DNA of 64,000 nucleotides from Dolomedes plantarius (GCA_907164885.2 OU015490.1:12202966-12266965); one strand, 5' to 3'. Shown: positions 12,760 to 27,870, counted from the first letter of the stretch. Notes: generated from the letters alone by a model not told the origin. Numbers and translations: made by a program.

Positions 12760-13495
12760 AACGATTACTATTATTTATTTCTAATACTTTTATTTATACC
12801 ATTATCCTTTTACGTAATACATCTCATGCAATTTCACCTGAAAGCACAATTTATGTCCTTCATTTATTATAATTAATGCTACTATAGCTATTACTATTAT
12901 TTATTTGTACTACTATTATTTATACCATTATCCTTTTATGTATTAATCTCATGCAATTTCACCTGTAAGCGGAATTTATGTCCATCATTATATTATAATT
13001 ATTGCTACTATTGCTCTTAATAATATTTGTTTGTACTACTATTATTTATACAATTAACCTTTTATGTAATACATTTCATCCAATTTCACCTGTAAGCACA
13101 CTTTATGTCCTTCATTATATTCTAATTATTTCTACTATTGCTATTACCAATATCTATTTGTACTACTATTATTTACATCATTATCCTTTTGTGTAATGAA
13201 TTTCATGCAATTTCACCTGCAAGCGCACTTTATGTCCTTCATTATATTCTAATTATTTCTACTATTGCTATTACCAATATTTATTTGTATTACTATTATT
13301 TATGTACTTTTATATCATTATCCTTTTGTAAAATTAATTTCATGCAATTTCACCTGTAAGCGCACATTATGTCCTTCATTATATTCTATTAATTCTACTA
13401 TTGCTATTACTATTATTTATTTGTACTATATACCATTATCCTTTTATGTAATACATTTCAAGCAATTTGACCTGTAAGCGCACTTTATGTCCTTC
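12760..13495 (+). repeat. Minisatellite, six copies of a unit of about 125 bp
   Basis: The marker 'atgcaatttcacctg' or a close variant recurs at 12826, 12951, 13078, 13205, 13342 and 13460, giving spacings of 125, 127, 127, 137 and 118. Each unit also holds 'tttatgtccttcatta' and a TAC/TAT-rich half. Overlapping short open frames here encode the same leucine/isoleucine-rich repeats and are artefacts. Confidence 0.92.
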
Positions 13496-14332
13496 ATAAA
13501 AAGCATGTAAGCATATTCTAATGTAAATAATCTTATGCGAGAAGCACGAATTTTTACGGAGAACAATTCTTTTTTTCAAGAGGAGACAAAATATTGGTAC
13601 TAAACTTCCATTCCTCCAGGAAGGGGAAACTGTACGTGCAGCGGAAGAAATGAACAGAGGGAGATACAGCTCCTGAATTTTTTATGCGCCTCTGCAGCTA
13701 TCTTATAAGCATTGGGGAAAATGGAATACATTCTTTCGATAAGTGATGTCACATTTCTGTCTATATCCTGTAATTTCTGCTTTCAGAAAAATTGAATTAT
13801 TCTTCAGTCGCCGCGACTCAGGAAACTCTTCTATTTTGTGACGTTTTGATGAATATCCCGTGCAGGCTGAAAAGTCCGAAATTAAATTTAGCAGATAACA
13901 TTCTCTGAAATATATAAATGGTTGAATATATGTGACGATGATGACAAAATAACAAGGATGATAAATGGTGGTAGTGTTCGAATGTATTTCATGACACTTT
14001 TTTTTTTTTTTTAACGCTTAAACATGAAAAACTAGGGTGGAATATTAGAAAAGAGTTCTTTGTCCTTAAAATGTGCGTGACTTTGCACATTTCATGCGGC
14101 CAGCCATATTATTTTATAAACAATAAAATAAAATATTTTACCCATTGTAATCCATTGTACATGTTTTCAAGATTTTTCTTTTGACTATCATCACTGTTCG
14201 CCAATATGGAATTAATAAATGGGCCACTCATTTATCTATTCCGCACTTTGAGCTTTTTTATCACGCATTTTGAATTTTTACTATCGTTTTTCTTTTCCTT
14301 ATTTACATTATATCCAAACATATAATTTTAAT
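13496..14332. other. Non-coding stretch
   Basis: No supported gene. It contains a T homopolymer near 14000 and otherwise unremarkable AT-rich sequence. Confidence 0.5.
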
Positions 14333-14690
14333 GCCCGAGGTAGCCTAGTGATAGCGCGTTGGCTTTCGGAGTTGAGGGTGCTCGGATTGAATCCCACGAA
14401 ACGCATTTAAATACCTCCGTGTCTAAACCGGATATGATCACGTTAAATCCGTAGATGGGAAAGTCAATCTATGAGGTCAGAGTGGTTGGGAAAAGATACG
14501 ATCCCCCAGATGGCGCCCCTGTGGATGTTCGGACAAAATTGAAGTGGAATCTCGTTAAATCAGACTTCGACCCTTTCGGCGCCATTCTAAACCTGATCTG
14601 CACCCCTCAGGCCGCTACCCTATATGGACCTGGTCTAGAATACTTCCAGCCAGGGGGTCTTAGAAACGACGACAACCACAAAACTAACAA
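14333..14690 (+). repeat. tRNA-derived SINE, type B, copy 2 (longest)
   Basis: The tRNA-like head has A-box TAGCCTAGTGATAGCG at 14341-14356 and B-box CTCGGATTGAATCCC at 14381-14395. The body shares 'gtgtctaaaccggatatg', 'cgttaaatccgtaga' and 'caaaattgaagtgg' with the minus-strand copy at 47.7-48.4 kb. The 79-codon open frame at 14455-14694 is part of this body and lacks any domain. Confidence 0.75.
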
Positions 14691-14699
14691 ATAATGTTT

Positions 14700-15194
14700 G
14701 TCAATACATTACAAATTAAACAAATTAAAAAAACTCTAAAACATAGCGTGTTGATATATTATACTCCCTCGTAAACATTCCCTATATTCTCTTTATAACC
14801 AGATAGCTGCTACGTGAGAGAAATAAAATTCCTCGTGAATTTCAAAATCAATAACTATTATCGTTTAGTCGTACATTGCTAGTCAGATTCTCCGCACACT
14901 TTTCATTCTCTTAAATATCTTTAAACTTAATGAACAGGTCTGTTTACCTCAAAAACCATATTTTTATAAACGAACGTACAAGTCTAAAATCTCTCTCATT
15001 TTCGCAGTTTTTATTGTTTTAAATAACAGTTGAGATAGAATGTTCTTGTTTAACTTAAAGTATCATCAAAAGTCTGTTAAGTCTCAAAAGTAATCCATTT
15101 ATGGGGCATTAAAAGGCTTTAAATTTCCGCAGAGAAATAAGATCTCTGTTTACTTCTAAATTTTTCCAAAATTCTTTATATCCGTACGTTTCAA
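14700..15194. other. AT-rich non-coding stretch
   Basis: Nothing coding seen. The sequence leads into copy 2 of the dispersed repeat without a clear border. Confidence 0.45.
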
Positions 15195-16560
15195 AACTTT
15201 ATTTAAGGGAACAATGGACCTTCAACCTTGTTTTTCTTTAATTTTCAATATTTTACTCTATATACCACATAAGTATAATTAATATTATATTCTACTAAAT
15301 TGAAAACACTTATAATTCCCAAATAAGTATTTTAAGGAAGAATAAGACATTTTTATCAAAAAATTCTTTAAAAATGCCAGCATTTCTCAAAATGCTCCAA
15401 GCGCATTAAGGGAAGGGGGGACATTAAAATTTACTTTTTTTACTTTTCATTATAGAGATACGAAATTTTGTACATATATACATTTCCCTATAAATAAATA
15501 GAATACCTTAAAAGAAATTTCCAATTTGATTATAATTTTAAGATTTTTTAAAAAATTTGAAATTTATAAGCAAAATTTTAAAATGCTCCTTCCTACTTAA
15601 TATTTGAGATGCTTCCTGTATTTTGCATTTCAATCTCTTTAAACTGTACAACAAACAAATTTGGGTATCAATTATTTAATCCCTGAATAGTTCATTTTTG
15701 AGAGATTTTTTTTCTAAATTCCAACCCGATTTTCATCAAAATTTTGCTTTTTAAAAAGTTATAAATCAAATTTAATTACCTTAATAAAGTCGAATTGTAA
15801 AATGCATACCCAGTTTTTTAAACAGCAAATTTTAAACAGCCTTCCTTATCAATTTCATGAATTTTGAACAAAAATTAAGTAGCATGGAGCATTTAAAAAA
15901 TCTAAAAACCTTGAAAAATCTGTTTTGAGAAAATCAGTCTTAAAATTTATTAATGCACTTACGCATTATAAATTACTCTGTAGAAGCTTCATAAATGATT
16001 TTTTACTTGAAAAAATTATTTTGGTACTAATAATCTACAGAAATATTTATATTTTTTACAATAACACAATCAGTATTACAATGACGAGATTTGCTCAAAT
16101 AAAGGTCCACCATTCCTCTAATTTTTTTCCGATTTCTTCCAAATTTCTCAGGATTATTAATGGAAGTGTTTGTCACAAAAGCAGGTATCATTCTTTGAAA
16201 TCACATATTTTTCAAATTTATAGACCATGGAATGAAGTAAAAACATAAAAAAATAACAAGCTGAATAGAAAACTAATTATTTAAGACTTTAGAATAAAAA
16301 AAACGAAATGCACAATTATATTTATATTTATACGGTAAACTTATAATAAAAAAATAAGGTTTTTAATTAATATGGAATGCGCATGAAGCATTTTTGAAAT
16401 TTTTTTGGAAAAACAGGCATTATTCTGCAAAAATTCCTTATCTTGAATTCTAAGGATTTTCAATGTAGTAAAAAAGAAAATAAATTATTCTCCTTTTGTA
16501 TATAGAGTTAAACACTGAAATTAAAAACAAACACTGAAATTAAGAAAGTCCCTTGTCCCC
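15195..16560. repeat. Dispersed repeat family, copy 2
   Basis: It matches 940-2030 in order and orientation but lacks the insertion of that copy. Poly-A/T-rich, with no conserved reading frame. The 107-codon frame at 15925-16248 is not kept in copy 1. Confidence 0.6.
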
Positions 16561-17532
16561 TAAAAAAATCTCCAATTTTTTAGAGATCAATCAACACGTT
16601 TAATTTTTTTTCCATTTTTATAGTATTTATAGCCTCAGGTTTCTATTGAGTACTAGATTACTAGATTTTCAGTTGTCTGAAAAATCATACTCCCGTATGT
16701 CTCATGAATACCCTGTATTTAGAGACTAATCAACATGTTTCCTTAATCAATCATTTTTAAAGTCATTAATGTTCTAGATCAGTAGTTCCTAGCCATTGGT
16801 CCTAGGATACCCAAGAAGAGGTAAGGAAAGTGAAGTGTGATTTTGAAAAAAAATGGTTTCATCGTTTGAAAATGACAGTGAATTTTAAAAAAAATAATTC
16901 GGAGCAAAAAAAAAAATTGTTCAGATTCTAAAAATTCCTCTTTTTTTCATTCTCTGACGTTTTCAGTGCGAAAATGACCTTGCTATGCTTCAGATTTTTT
17001 AATATCTTTTCTAGAATGCGGATTCAAATCGTAACATCCATTTTTCAGCTAGTAAATCAAATGCAAGGTGAAACACATTGTTCATTTTTAAAGTTTCATA
17101 GTCTTTTACGTTTGCTACTGAAGTTTACTACTTTTTCTTTTACGCTAAAGTTGTTATTGTTATTAAGTTTAATTGTAACTTTTTTGTAGAGTTGTTTATC
17201 AGAAATAGCAAACGAATTGTCCTATATGTTTTTTCTATCAACAATCTATACTCCTTTTGCATATAATGACATTACTTTTAATCCAAAAAAAATGAAAGTC
17301 ATAATCCATATTATTTGCCAGGGATAGGTTTGACTGTAACACAAGTTATTTTTTTAATTGTCTGGTAACACTAATAAAAGTACAACAGTGTTCAAAATTG
17401 TTATAATTGTTCATGCCACGAAAGTTACGACTGCCACGAATTCGGCTCCTACGAATTCGACACTACTGTGGCATCATCTCCTGTGATGCTCTAATGTAAT
17501 AATTTTCTAATGTAATGTAAATAGCTACAATC
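16561..17532. other. Non-coding stretch with a possible hAT-type edge
   Basis: At 16781 the sequence 'cagtagttcctagccattgg' resembles the start of hAT-type elements (CAGTGGTTC...), but no matching far end or 8-bp duplication was found. The rest is AT-rich without supported genes. Confidence 0.3.
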
Positions 17533-17562
17533 CACAATTCTTCAATTGTAACAGCAGATGAT

Positions 17563-18590
<1,028 letters not shown>

Positions 18591-18636
<46 letters not shown>
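18591..18636. repeat. (TA)n microsatellite
   Basis: A TA array directly after the 5' end of the deleted mariner. Confidence 0.95.
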
Positions 18637-18639
<3 letters not shown>

Positions 18640-18690
18640 AAATAAAATTGTGATTGTTCTAATGTATTTTCTGTTTATGTTGCCACGGTA
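18637..18690. repeat. Short dispersed repeat, partner at 23489-23545
   Basis: The core 'attgttctaatgtatttt' and flanks such as 'gtttatgttg' recur at 23489-23545. The origin is unknown and the repeat lies beside transposon debris in both places. Confidence 0.6.
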
Positions 18691-18764
18691 ACTTTTTTAC
18701 GGGTTTGTTGAGATCACTGGAAAATATCTCATAGAAGGGCCTATAGACTGATACTTGGGCATAG

Positions 18765-19070
18765 CTACAATCCACAATTCTTGAATTGTGACAGCAGATG
18801 ATGACATACCTCACGTATATTATAAGGAACAAATTGCACTACCAAGAAGATCTCGGAAGATATGGTCCCTCATTGGTCACCAAAGAAACGTTGGAATGAG
18901 AATTGTAGTAGAATAATGTCCTATGAGAATTGTAGAACAAGAGCTTCAGGAAGGGATTGTAAGACGATTAGCCCTTCTGGTTCCTTATTAGCATCTGAAA
19001 CTGGTGATTGGTGCCACGAGTATTCTATGAACTGGATGGTTCTGCCATTTATTCTTCATAACCGTAAAGA
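18765..19070 (-). pseudogene. Decayed Tc1-like transposase fragment
   Basis: It aligns along its length with 21120-21300, which shows Tc1 transposase motifs on the minus strand. Shared blocks include 'tccacaattcttgaattgtgacagcagatgatgacatacctcacg' (in parts), 'ggaacaaatt' and 'gaaacgttggaatgagaattg'. Frames are broken by stops and indels. A related piece with the same 'tccacaattcttcaattgtaacagcag' block ends at 17562, on the other side of the mariner. Confidence 0.6.
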
Positions 19071-19689
19071 ACGCCCGCTTCTTAAAAAAAAATCTCACGT
19101 TTCTACCAGCCCCAATTTTCAAGAATAAATAGGATATCTTAGAACGTGAATGCACCTTTTATTTAGTGATTTCTGATAAAATAGGAATAACTAAGAAGTT
19201 CAGTGAAATGCTTTTAAAGACCTGGGACGTGGTAAAAATATTTGATGTCAAAAGTTTATCAGAAATAAAATGCATTGCTTCCAGACACAATGGTTTAAAA
19301 TAACAGCTTCTAAAATCCGCAAAGACAGCCATTTATTAAAACTATACTAAGGTTAAAACATTTTATCTTTCGCATACTTAAACTACATACTCCCAGGTGA
19401 ATACCGTGAAATGTCCCTTCGACCGAGTCATGACTGTCTTTAATTGATCTAAGAGGGTGCATCAGTTAGTTTAAAAAATTCCTCAGTGCCTGTATAAAGT
19501 TCTGGGGAATTTTTCTCTCGATATTTTTCTCGACACAGCGTATTGTTAAATTATGTTTTTTGTGTTTTTTTCTTTAGAAAAATAGTGCAATAGAAAATCA
19601 TTGATATGTTGTAAACGTAATTCATATGTCTTAAAAAAATTTATTTTCATTTAAATTCACAATTTTAGAAAAGAATTAATTTTTTTATC

Positions 19690-19727
<38 letters not shown>

Positions 19728-21114
19728 TTCAGTAAGAAACAAAGGGCAAAAGTAAACTAAGAAAAACATACTGTCCATTTAAACGTCAAAATAACAGAAA
19801 GACGTCGACGTTTAGACATAAAAATCCAATTCATAAATATATATCTGTAATTTAGGATTAGAAAATACTCTGAGGGAAATGCGCCATAGCTTAACATTGG
19901 AATTGAGGATCTACGATGTCAACGAATGCATCGCCTTTAGTAAGGGCACAGTTAATGGCCGTGCCGATTGATTTATTTCAGTAAACAGGCAATATATAAC
20001 TACAGTATATATCACTGCATATATCGTGGTTAGCACTTATAAAACAAAAATGATAAAAAGAATAAATCGCATTTTTAATCTAATATTTTAGATCATAGAA
20101 CACATTTGTTACATAAGAATAAGGGTTTAGATACGAAAGATAAATTATTCTGTGCAGTAATAAAAAGAAGACTATTATTCAATGTGAAAGACAAGAGAAA
20201 ATTCGAAGGGAAACATGAGAGATATAGATAAATTTCTTCGGTGAAAATAAATGGCACTTATCCTATAAGAGAGGTAAAAAAAATGTGATTCAGACTACGC
20301 TTTTCACGTATATTTAAATATTTTTTCTTATTTAAAGATTCTGAATAATATACCTCTTTTATTAATGTCTTATATTTATCTATATTATATTATTGTTGAT
20401 GATATTTAAACCTTTATACGAATATTTATGACCGTTAAATTAAAGTAAAATGAATGTATAAATAAACGCCCTTTTTCCGTAAAATAAAAATGTAATGAAA
20501 GTTTATCTCGAATTGAATATCGTAAACATTGTGCACAACAGCGGCTTATTTGTATTAAAAATATATTTTTAAACGATTTAAAACAAAATTAAACAAGTTT
20601 GGTTAAACTTATGAAATTGTTTTTTTTTAAATATAGGTAATGTATTTTGGTATAAGCCTGAACAGCTCCCATTTGGTTGTTTCATAAGTCTAATGTTAAT
20701 TGTTCGAAATGGCCGATAGAAAATCTTCCTTTATTCATGATAAGTACAATAACTTGATTTGTAGAAAACTTCCACAAAAGTGATGAAGATTGAAAAAGAG
20801 TTCATTGGAAATATAGTAATTTTTAATCATTTATCTCAGTCATATTCACTTACTTTAGCTCATACACTGTGTGTGTGTGTGCATAAAGTAATTTGAGACA
20901 CCTTCAAAGTACCGAGTTAGAGCAATGGAACTTATTTGAGCGATAACAAGCAGAACCATGTGTAAATTATGTAAAGTATAGATCGGGAATTCCAAAGGGT
21001 TATGCATAAATCAAAATTGTGTATGTCCGTCCTTAGATGTTGTAGCTGATTGCACAGAGCGTGCTTGTGATCGATAGAGATTGCAAATAGCATTGTGTAA
21101 AATTAACCAGATTT
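19071..21114. other. AT-rich non-coding stretch
   Basis: No supported gene. It contains a (TA)n tract at 19689-19721 and a (GT)n tract at 20868-20881. Confidence 0.5.
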
Positions 21115-21450
21115 CCCACGCATCCACAATTCTTCAATTGTGATAGCAGATGATGACATACCTCAGGTAATCTATGTGGAACAAATTCGACCACCGAGCA
21201 TATGTCGAAGAAAGTGTCCCTGTTGGTAACTGGAGAAACATTGGAACGAGAATTGTCTAGTTGAACAAGCGCTCCAGGAAGGGATTGTAAGATTATTGGA
21301 ACTTCTGGTTCCAAGACTTCTCAGATACCCGTAGCAGCTCATAGTACCCGGCATCCACATAAGGCCAATGAATGAGTGATATGTAATAGCATGCCAAACC
21401 ATCATTCTTGAAATAGCACCAATATGTCATTGTATATGGAACCCATCCAG
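21033..21450 (-). pseudogene. Decayed Tc1-like transposase fragment
   Basis: Two overlapping minus-strand frames carry Tc1 motifs in order. First comes MVWHAITYHSFIGLMWMPG (family: MVWGAI..NS..PL..I.GT), then a frameshift to EPEVPIILQSLPGALVQLDNS (family: LP.A.FQQDNARPH). The second catalytic aspartate survives in QLDNS, but the E-containing end (SPDLSPIE) is not intact. No terminal repeats were found. Confidence 0.7.
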
Positions 21451-21669
21451 ATGTTACATCCTACTGTATTTGCAAACAGGGATCTGGTCTACGTAGTTTT
21501 TGAGATTGGATCTAGACATGGGTCACTCGAATCTAGACAAAATCTTAGCTAGTCATCGAAGATTCAAAGCCCGTGTGAAGAAATGCAGCAATAATAATTC
21601 TTTGATTTCTAGCGTGCTAATTTCACAGCTGCGAAATTACTACTCTAATGGCAGTTTGACATAAGAGTA

Positions 21670-21925
21670 ACCATAAAAATACATAAAATTATATATAAAG
21701 ACATATCTTCATGACGAAAATTAATGCTTTAAATTTGAGCTGTTCGGAAGCTGTTTAGCAAAACATAATATATAAGGACATGCCTCAATGAAGAAAATCA
21801 ATGCTTTAAACTTGAGCTGTGAGGAAGCTATTTGGCATAATATGAATAACATTACAATACATAAAATTCTATATAAAGACATATCTTCATGAAGAAAATT
21901 AATGTTTTAAATTTGAGAAAATCAA
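21670..21925. repeat. Tandem repeat, about three copies
   Basis: The block 'ataaagacatatcttcatgacgaaaattaatgctttaaatttgagctg' recurs in parts near 21692, 21772 and 21877, with spacings of about 80 and 105 bases. It is non-coding. Confidence 0.8.
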
Positions 21926-22484
21926 TTATTTTACACAGCTTATACTATAAAAAAAGACAATAATGATCCTTTTTTGTCAAACCAAAAAAAAGAGAGAGGA
22001 TCAAAAACTATAACATAAACACAAATTATGAAAAATCTCTAATTTCATATCGAAAATATCAAATTAAAAAAAAAACACTGAAATTCTATGAAAATGTTAT
22101 TCGATGTAAAATATTATTGGAAATTGTAGCAATACAATTTGCGAGCCGAAATCGCTATTGCATTTGGAGGAAGGGCAAAAATTCTTCAAAAAATATTGAA
22201 AGCGAAAAAATTGATTTCCAATAACAACTTTACTTAAATCTTTCGAAGTGAAATCACAATAGAGAAAGAAAATCGTTAAAAGTAATCGCAGTTTAATTCT
22301 TTTGAAAAGAAAAGATCATTTTGTCTAGAGATCACTTGATGTACATTACTGAGAATACAGTCCAAAACATACGACATACTGTAAGCATGTATGTATATGA
22401 ATACATAAACATATAATACAAGTCAAAAAATATGGATATCATTCTATATAGACCTGATTATAGTACTAATATATATCTATCTAT

Positions 22485-22487
22485 GTA

Positions 22488-22528
<41 letters not shown>

Positions 22529-22622
22529 TACTCAATTAAAAGAAGCATACTGATGTCATTCTACTTATAGTTGATTAAGGCAAAATGTTTGAAACCTTGA
22601 AACTGATATCTCGGTAGGAAAG
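22485..22622. repeat. Microsatellite plus 95-bp dispersed repeat, copy 1
   Basis: (TC)n and (TA)n at 22485-22527 are followed by a 95-base unit (22528-22622). That unit recurs at 31735-31829 with one difference and is again preceded by (TA)n. Matching ends directly after the TA array and at 'ggtaggaaag'. No open frame or known RNA fold was recognised. Confidence 0.85.
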
Positions 22623-23769
22623 TTTTTAATTTGCTTACGTTATTTCTCCTGAAATTGACATTTAGTTTGCTAGTAGAAAAAAGATTGTGCATAAGAGGTA
22701 CCTTTATTTATACATGAATAAAAATATATCTATCGCATTTTTAGTCTTTTGCAAATATCTAACTCTTTCGATAAAAATCATCAGAAAATAAAAAAGGAAC
22801 GTTCGAAAGTTCCAAATATCACAAACAGGTTCTAAAAGTTTGAAACACATGTGAGAACAGTACTAAGCATGTATGTCAGGGGAAAAAGAGAGAAATTGGC
22901 TAGACAGCCTAGGCAATAGAGATTGAACAGTAGTTTTCGGACTAGACCTACACTAATTCATATAGCGGATAGAGTGTCATGCATGGCTTCGCAAAGTAAG
23001 CGTATTGCGCAGTCGCAGCTCCATTATGAAATCCAAAATGTTTAAGTGATGGAGTGATTGTTATGAAAATAATAAATGCTCGGAGAACAAAACGTAAGAA
23101 CAGACAGTTCCTTAAAATTCTAGAAGCGAGATAGCAGATACAACTGAGAGAAGAAGTTAACATGCCACTAAATATATAGCTCAGGCAATGAAGACGTGGA
23201 TCAAGAACCTCGGAATTATACCGTGAGATGTAATTTTCAGACTGAACTTAGGTAATAAGATAGAAAGGATGTTATCCATGTAGCCATTGAAGACTGAGAA
23301 ACATTGAAGACTGATGGCTACATGGAATGTAGCCATTTTATCCATGAAGACTGAGATAAATGAAGATTGAGCTAAATGGCTTATACAGGTGCAAAAAATT
23401 AAATTCTATATTTTCGGCTGTAAAATATTTTTCAAATGACCAGATCTTACAATACGCTCACTCACACACCCATATGTATATTTTTTCAACAGACAAAATT
23501 GTTATTGTTCTAATGTATTTTGGGTTTATGTTGTCAAGGTAAACTTGGCCTCAAATCTCAAGAACGAGAATTGGAGAATTCCATACACATTGCACTATAT
23601 ATAGCTATATCGTTCGAAACTTTTTATATTAAACTCACACGTGGTCACAATCCCAGAAAACACTTTCTTAGTTACACACACGTTCATATTTTAATTTATT
23701 TCCCATACTTCTGTATATCTTGCCATATATAGATTTCATATTTAATATTGATGTTCTATTATAATATCA

Positions 23770-23770
<1 letters not shown>
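22623..23770. other. Non-coding stretch
   Basis: No supported gene. Small local repeats of 'gaagactgag' occur at 23290-23370, and a 57-base repeat (23489-23545) is shared with 18637. Confidence 0.5.
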
Positions 23771-24713
<943 letters not shown>

Positions 24714-24719
24714 TTGTAT

Positions 24720-25170
24720 ATTTTAAAAGTGTCCGCCATATGGCGTTTTTCATTCACGGGATAAAGCGAGTTAAGAAGGAACTGTTTGATTCTTGGCAAT
24801 GTTTTCTTTTACACGATTATGATAGGCCCCGTACAGCAATTTCTGTACAACAATATCTTACTAGGCATTCAATTACAGTGACAAACCATATTCTCCCGAC
24901 TTATCGCCAGCTGATTTTTTCCTTTTTCCGAAACTGAAGATGACCATGATAGGACAGACAGAGATTTGAAAACGTCTCTGAAATGTTACGCGTATTTTGC
25001 GAACTGTTAGTTCCAACGCCTATAAACAGTGTTTAGATGACTTGGAGAAACGTTGGAAAAATTGTATAGACTCTTTTGGTGATTATTTTGAATGAGTTAA
25101 ATTTATTTGAAGATGAGTAATATTTTTCTTATTTATAAAAAATTGTCCGGTTACTTTATGGGCGCACCTT
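24720..25170 (+). pseudogene. Mariner transposase C-terminal relic with 3' terminal repeat
   Basis: The plus strand shows [20 protein letters not shown] and [12 protein letters not shown], matching the mariner block around the second catalytic aspartate. After a frameshift come motifs equivalent to [10 protein letters not shown], and then LDDLEKRWKNCIDSFGDYF in another frame. The relic ends with 'gtccggttactttatgggcg' and 'caccttgta', a mariner-type terminal repeat, next to TA. The DNA-binding half is missing and TA microsatellite occupies its place. Confidence 0.78.
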
Positions 25171-25173
25171 GTA

Positions 25174-25178
25174 TATGT

Positions 25179-25244
<66 letters not shown>
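25174..25244. repeat. (TA)n microsatellite
   Basis: A TA array beginning at the mariner 3' end. Confidence 0.96.
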
Positions 25245-25247
<3 letters not shown>

Positions 25248-26462
25248 AAAATTTAATAAAAATCTTAGAAGCATTAATTTCAGTGTTCCTATCCTTTCAA
25301 TATTGCAAGTATATTCATAAAAAGTGACCGAACTATGAGAAAATCATCCTAAAATTCCAATTCAATTTTATGTGAAAGCTTAGAAGTGTATTAATGAGTA
25401 ATTACTGTGGAGGTTCAAAAAGCACATCCATTAGTTAGTACAATAATTTAATAATAACGATAAATAACTCTGTATAATAACTGCCTAAGCACATTTTTGC
25501 TTCAAACATTTTAACATTGAGACCCTTGGAGAACATTAAAATACTGAACTTCTATTAAAAATACAGCAGTTCTTAAAATTCTAGTTTAAAATACTTAGCA
25601 TCCTTAAAGCTCTATGACAAATTTCTTCGATTCAAATGGAAAGAGAAAATTTCTATTTATATACTTTGTGAAGCATAATTTAAATTAATTAGTATATACT
25701 ATTTGTTATACATAATTATAACGGCAATTTTACGTTTAATTAGATTAATTTGAGATATTAATTTCAGTGTACTGTGGTTAGTAATTTTCAATTTTATTGA
25801 AGGTAATAAAGAAGATTTAGTATCGCAAAAATTTTGTTTCATTCAACAGTGCTTAATTCTTCTAAATAAGGTTGCAACATTGAATATTAATGATTCTCTG
25901 AAACGAAAAATTTTAACAAACTCAAAACTGTTGAAGCAGAAAAGACAATATATTTCGCTAATCAAATTTATATTAAAACTCAAGTATTTAAATTCTCATT
26001 AATATGAAAGAGTGGTTAATCGTTCGCGATGCATAAAGCAATAAATGAACTAAGCCTAAGAGCACGTGTCAGTCAATTATACAATGATATAAATATATCA
26101 TTAAACTAAATGAAGATTTTAAAATTACAGAGTAATTCATGATAATAGCTAATTTATAATGTGCCAGGTACATCAGCCATTGTTTTTAATTTTCTGATAT
26201 ATTTTTCATTATATAAATGAAAGAATTTAAATTAATATTATCAATAACCAATAAATGTATTTAGGATTTTTGTCACCGATTAGTCTAGATAACATTTCAG
26301 TTACTTCATTGGATTAACCTCGTAGTCATTTTTTTTTCTATCTAACGTCATTAATTAAACTGTTTTGTGTGTGTTTTACTAAAATTATTCCAAGGGTAAC
26401 TAAAATTATTATTATTACTAAAAAAGGTTCCCAGACTTATCCTGCAATACAAGTTGATAAGG
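25245..26462. other. AT-rich non-coding stretch
   Basis: No open frame of note, repeat or RNA signal recognised. Confidence 0.5.

Positions 26463-26520
<58 letters not shown>
26463..26520. repeat. (TA)n(TG)n microsatellite
   Basis: TA then TG dinucleotides, followed by a short (TTAG)n run at 26528-26547. This motif differs from the arthropod telomere unit TTAGG. Confidence 0.95.
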
Positions 26521-26521
<1 letters not shown>

Positions 26522-26547
26522 TTGTTTTAGTTAGTTAGTTAGTTAGT

Positions 26548-27545
26548 GTTAGTTATAGCCAATTCGCAAGATGGCTGGCCACTTCTAGCTTTGGATAAGT
26601 CATGTAGCCAAAGCCCAAAAAGACGAGAATTTACGAGTATTTCATGTTTAGGCAGAAGAATTCGCGATGGGTCCGCCAATCAATGACCAGTTCTTGGATT
26701 TTCTCAATAAAAGTGGCTAAAGCTAGAAGTTTTGAAGAGTTTTATTATTTTACAAGGATAAATGTGCTAAACAGATTAAAGTAGTGAAGGAAGCAAATGG
26801 AAAATATACGGAAAAGTGTTGGTTGCCGATGGCTTAAGTGATTTGAAGTAATATCGGTAAGATGTCATAACATGCTCGGTCAAAGGAGATGGCGGTGTGC
26901 TACTCTATGATTTGTGTACGCATGCACTTATTGATTTACTGCATGATACTATGATCAGGTTAGTGGTTTAAACACTATACCTATGTCAATTCATGATGTC
27001 AGGATTTAACCGTTATACATAATAATACAAATGAGGAATACAGGTATATACTGAATTAGCAAGACCATCTTACGGAGTTTGTTTTCTAATGTCCACCAAA
27101 AAACAAACTCCAGCAATGCAAAAGAAGTGGCTTTTAGATTGCTGGATATTTACACCATAATAGGCACCCTGAGTATTCTACAGTTGCCCAACGCTAGATA
27201 ATTTGCTGATAGCGTAGTAAGTGCACTTTAAGAAGTGGGAATATAGTTTAAAATTGTACATGGCAAGGTGCATGATAGTCAAAGCAAGTGATCAATTGAG
27301 AGCACAAACTAAGATGTACAGAATATTTTGATTACTCGGATGCAGATTAATCACAAAAGCCACAAGTAAAATGGACTGCGATTCCGCCAGTTTATGAAAA
27401 ATCCTTTCTTCATGACGGTATTAAACCGTGAACCTATGAAGCAATCTTTGCACCCGAAGATTATAGTAAGTACTTCTTAGTAATTCTCAATATCCTTAAG
27501 AAGATTATAGTAAGTACCCGAAGATTATAGTAGTACTTATTAGTA
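26548..27545. other. Non-coding stretch
   Basis: Unassigned sequence of moderate complexity. Near 27440-27545 the phrase 'agattatagtaagtac' is locally repeated two to three times. No protein was recognised. Confidence 0.4.
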
Positions 27546-27554
27546 ATTGTTATT

Positions 27555-27870
27555 AGTAGAGCAAAACCATCTTTGGAGAACTTCTCCTTGCCACCCATGG
27601 TACTTTGGAAGATTTCCGGGTGGATCTTTCCAGCTCAAGTCCAGAAAATATCAAACGTCCTTCTCACGCTTCATGAGTGGTCATTTAAAAGCACTCACTT
27701 TTCGGCAGGGTCAGAAGATTTTCCCGGAGTGCCACTGGTGCTCAGACGACATGGCCTCCCCTGCCCATCTTTTGGCTTGTTTGGGTTTTACAAAGGACGA
27801 GGTCCTTCTAGACCCTCAACTGTTTTTAGACTTATTAGATATTTTTGGTACCATGGAGATTGTCTAGCCT
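27555..27870 (+). pseudogene. 3' end of a non-LTR retrotransposon ORF (zinc-binding C-terminus)
   Basis: The translated sequence contains HPWYFGRFPGGSFQLKSRKY, FSRFMSGHLKALTFRQG and CHWCSDDMASPAHLLACLGF. It ends in DLLDIFGTMEIV. This is the C-terminal tail that follows the RNase H domain in many arthropod non-LTR elements. A Cys-x2-Cys-x8-His-x3-Cys arrangement is visible. No reverse transcriptase or RNase H precedes it, so this is a short 5'-truncated copy, as usual after incomplete reverse transcription. The clade is not certain (Jockey/I-like). Confidence 0.65.

Noticed and set aside
14455..14694. 79-codon open frame with non-repetitive composition
   Set aside because: It lies entirely in a SINE body whose other copies do not keep the frame.
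16781..16815. hAT-like terminal sequence
   Set aside because: No second terminus or 8-bp target duplication could be found.
26528..26547. (TTAG)n as interstitial telomere repeat
   Set aside because: The arthropod unit is TTAGG. This is TTAG and only a few copies long.
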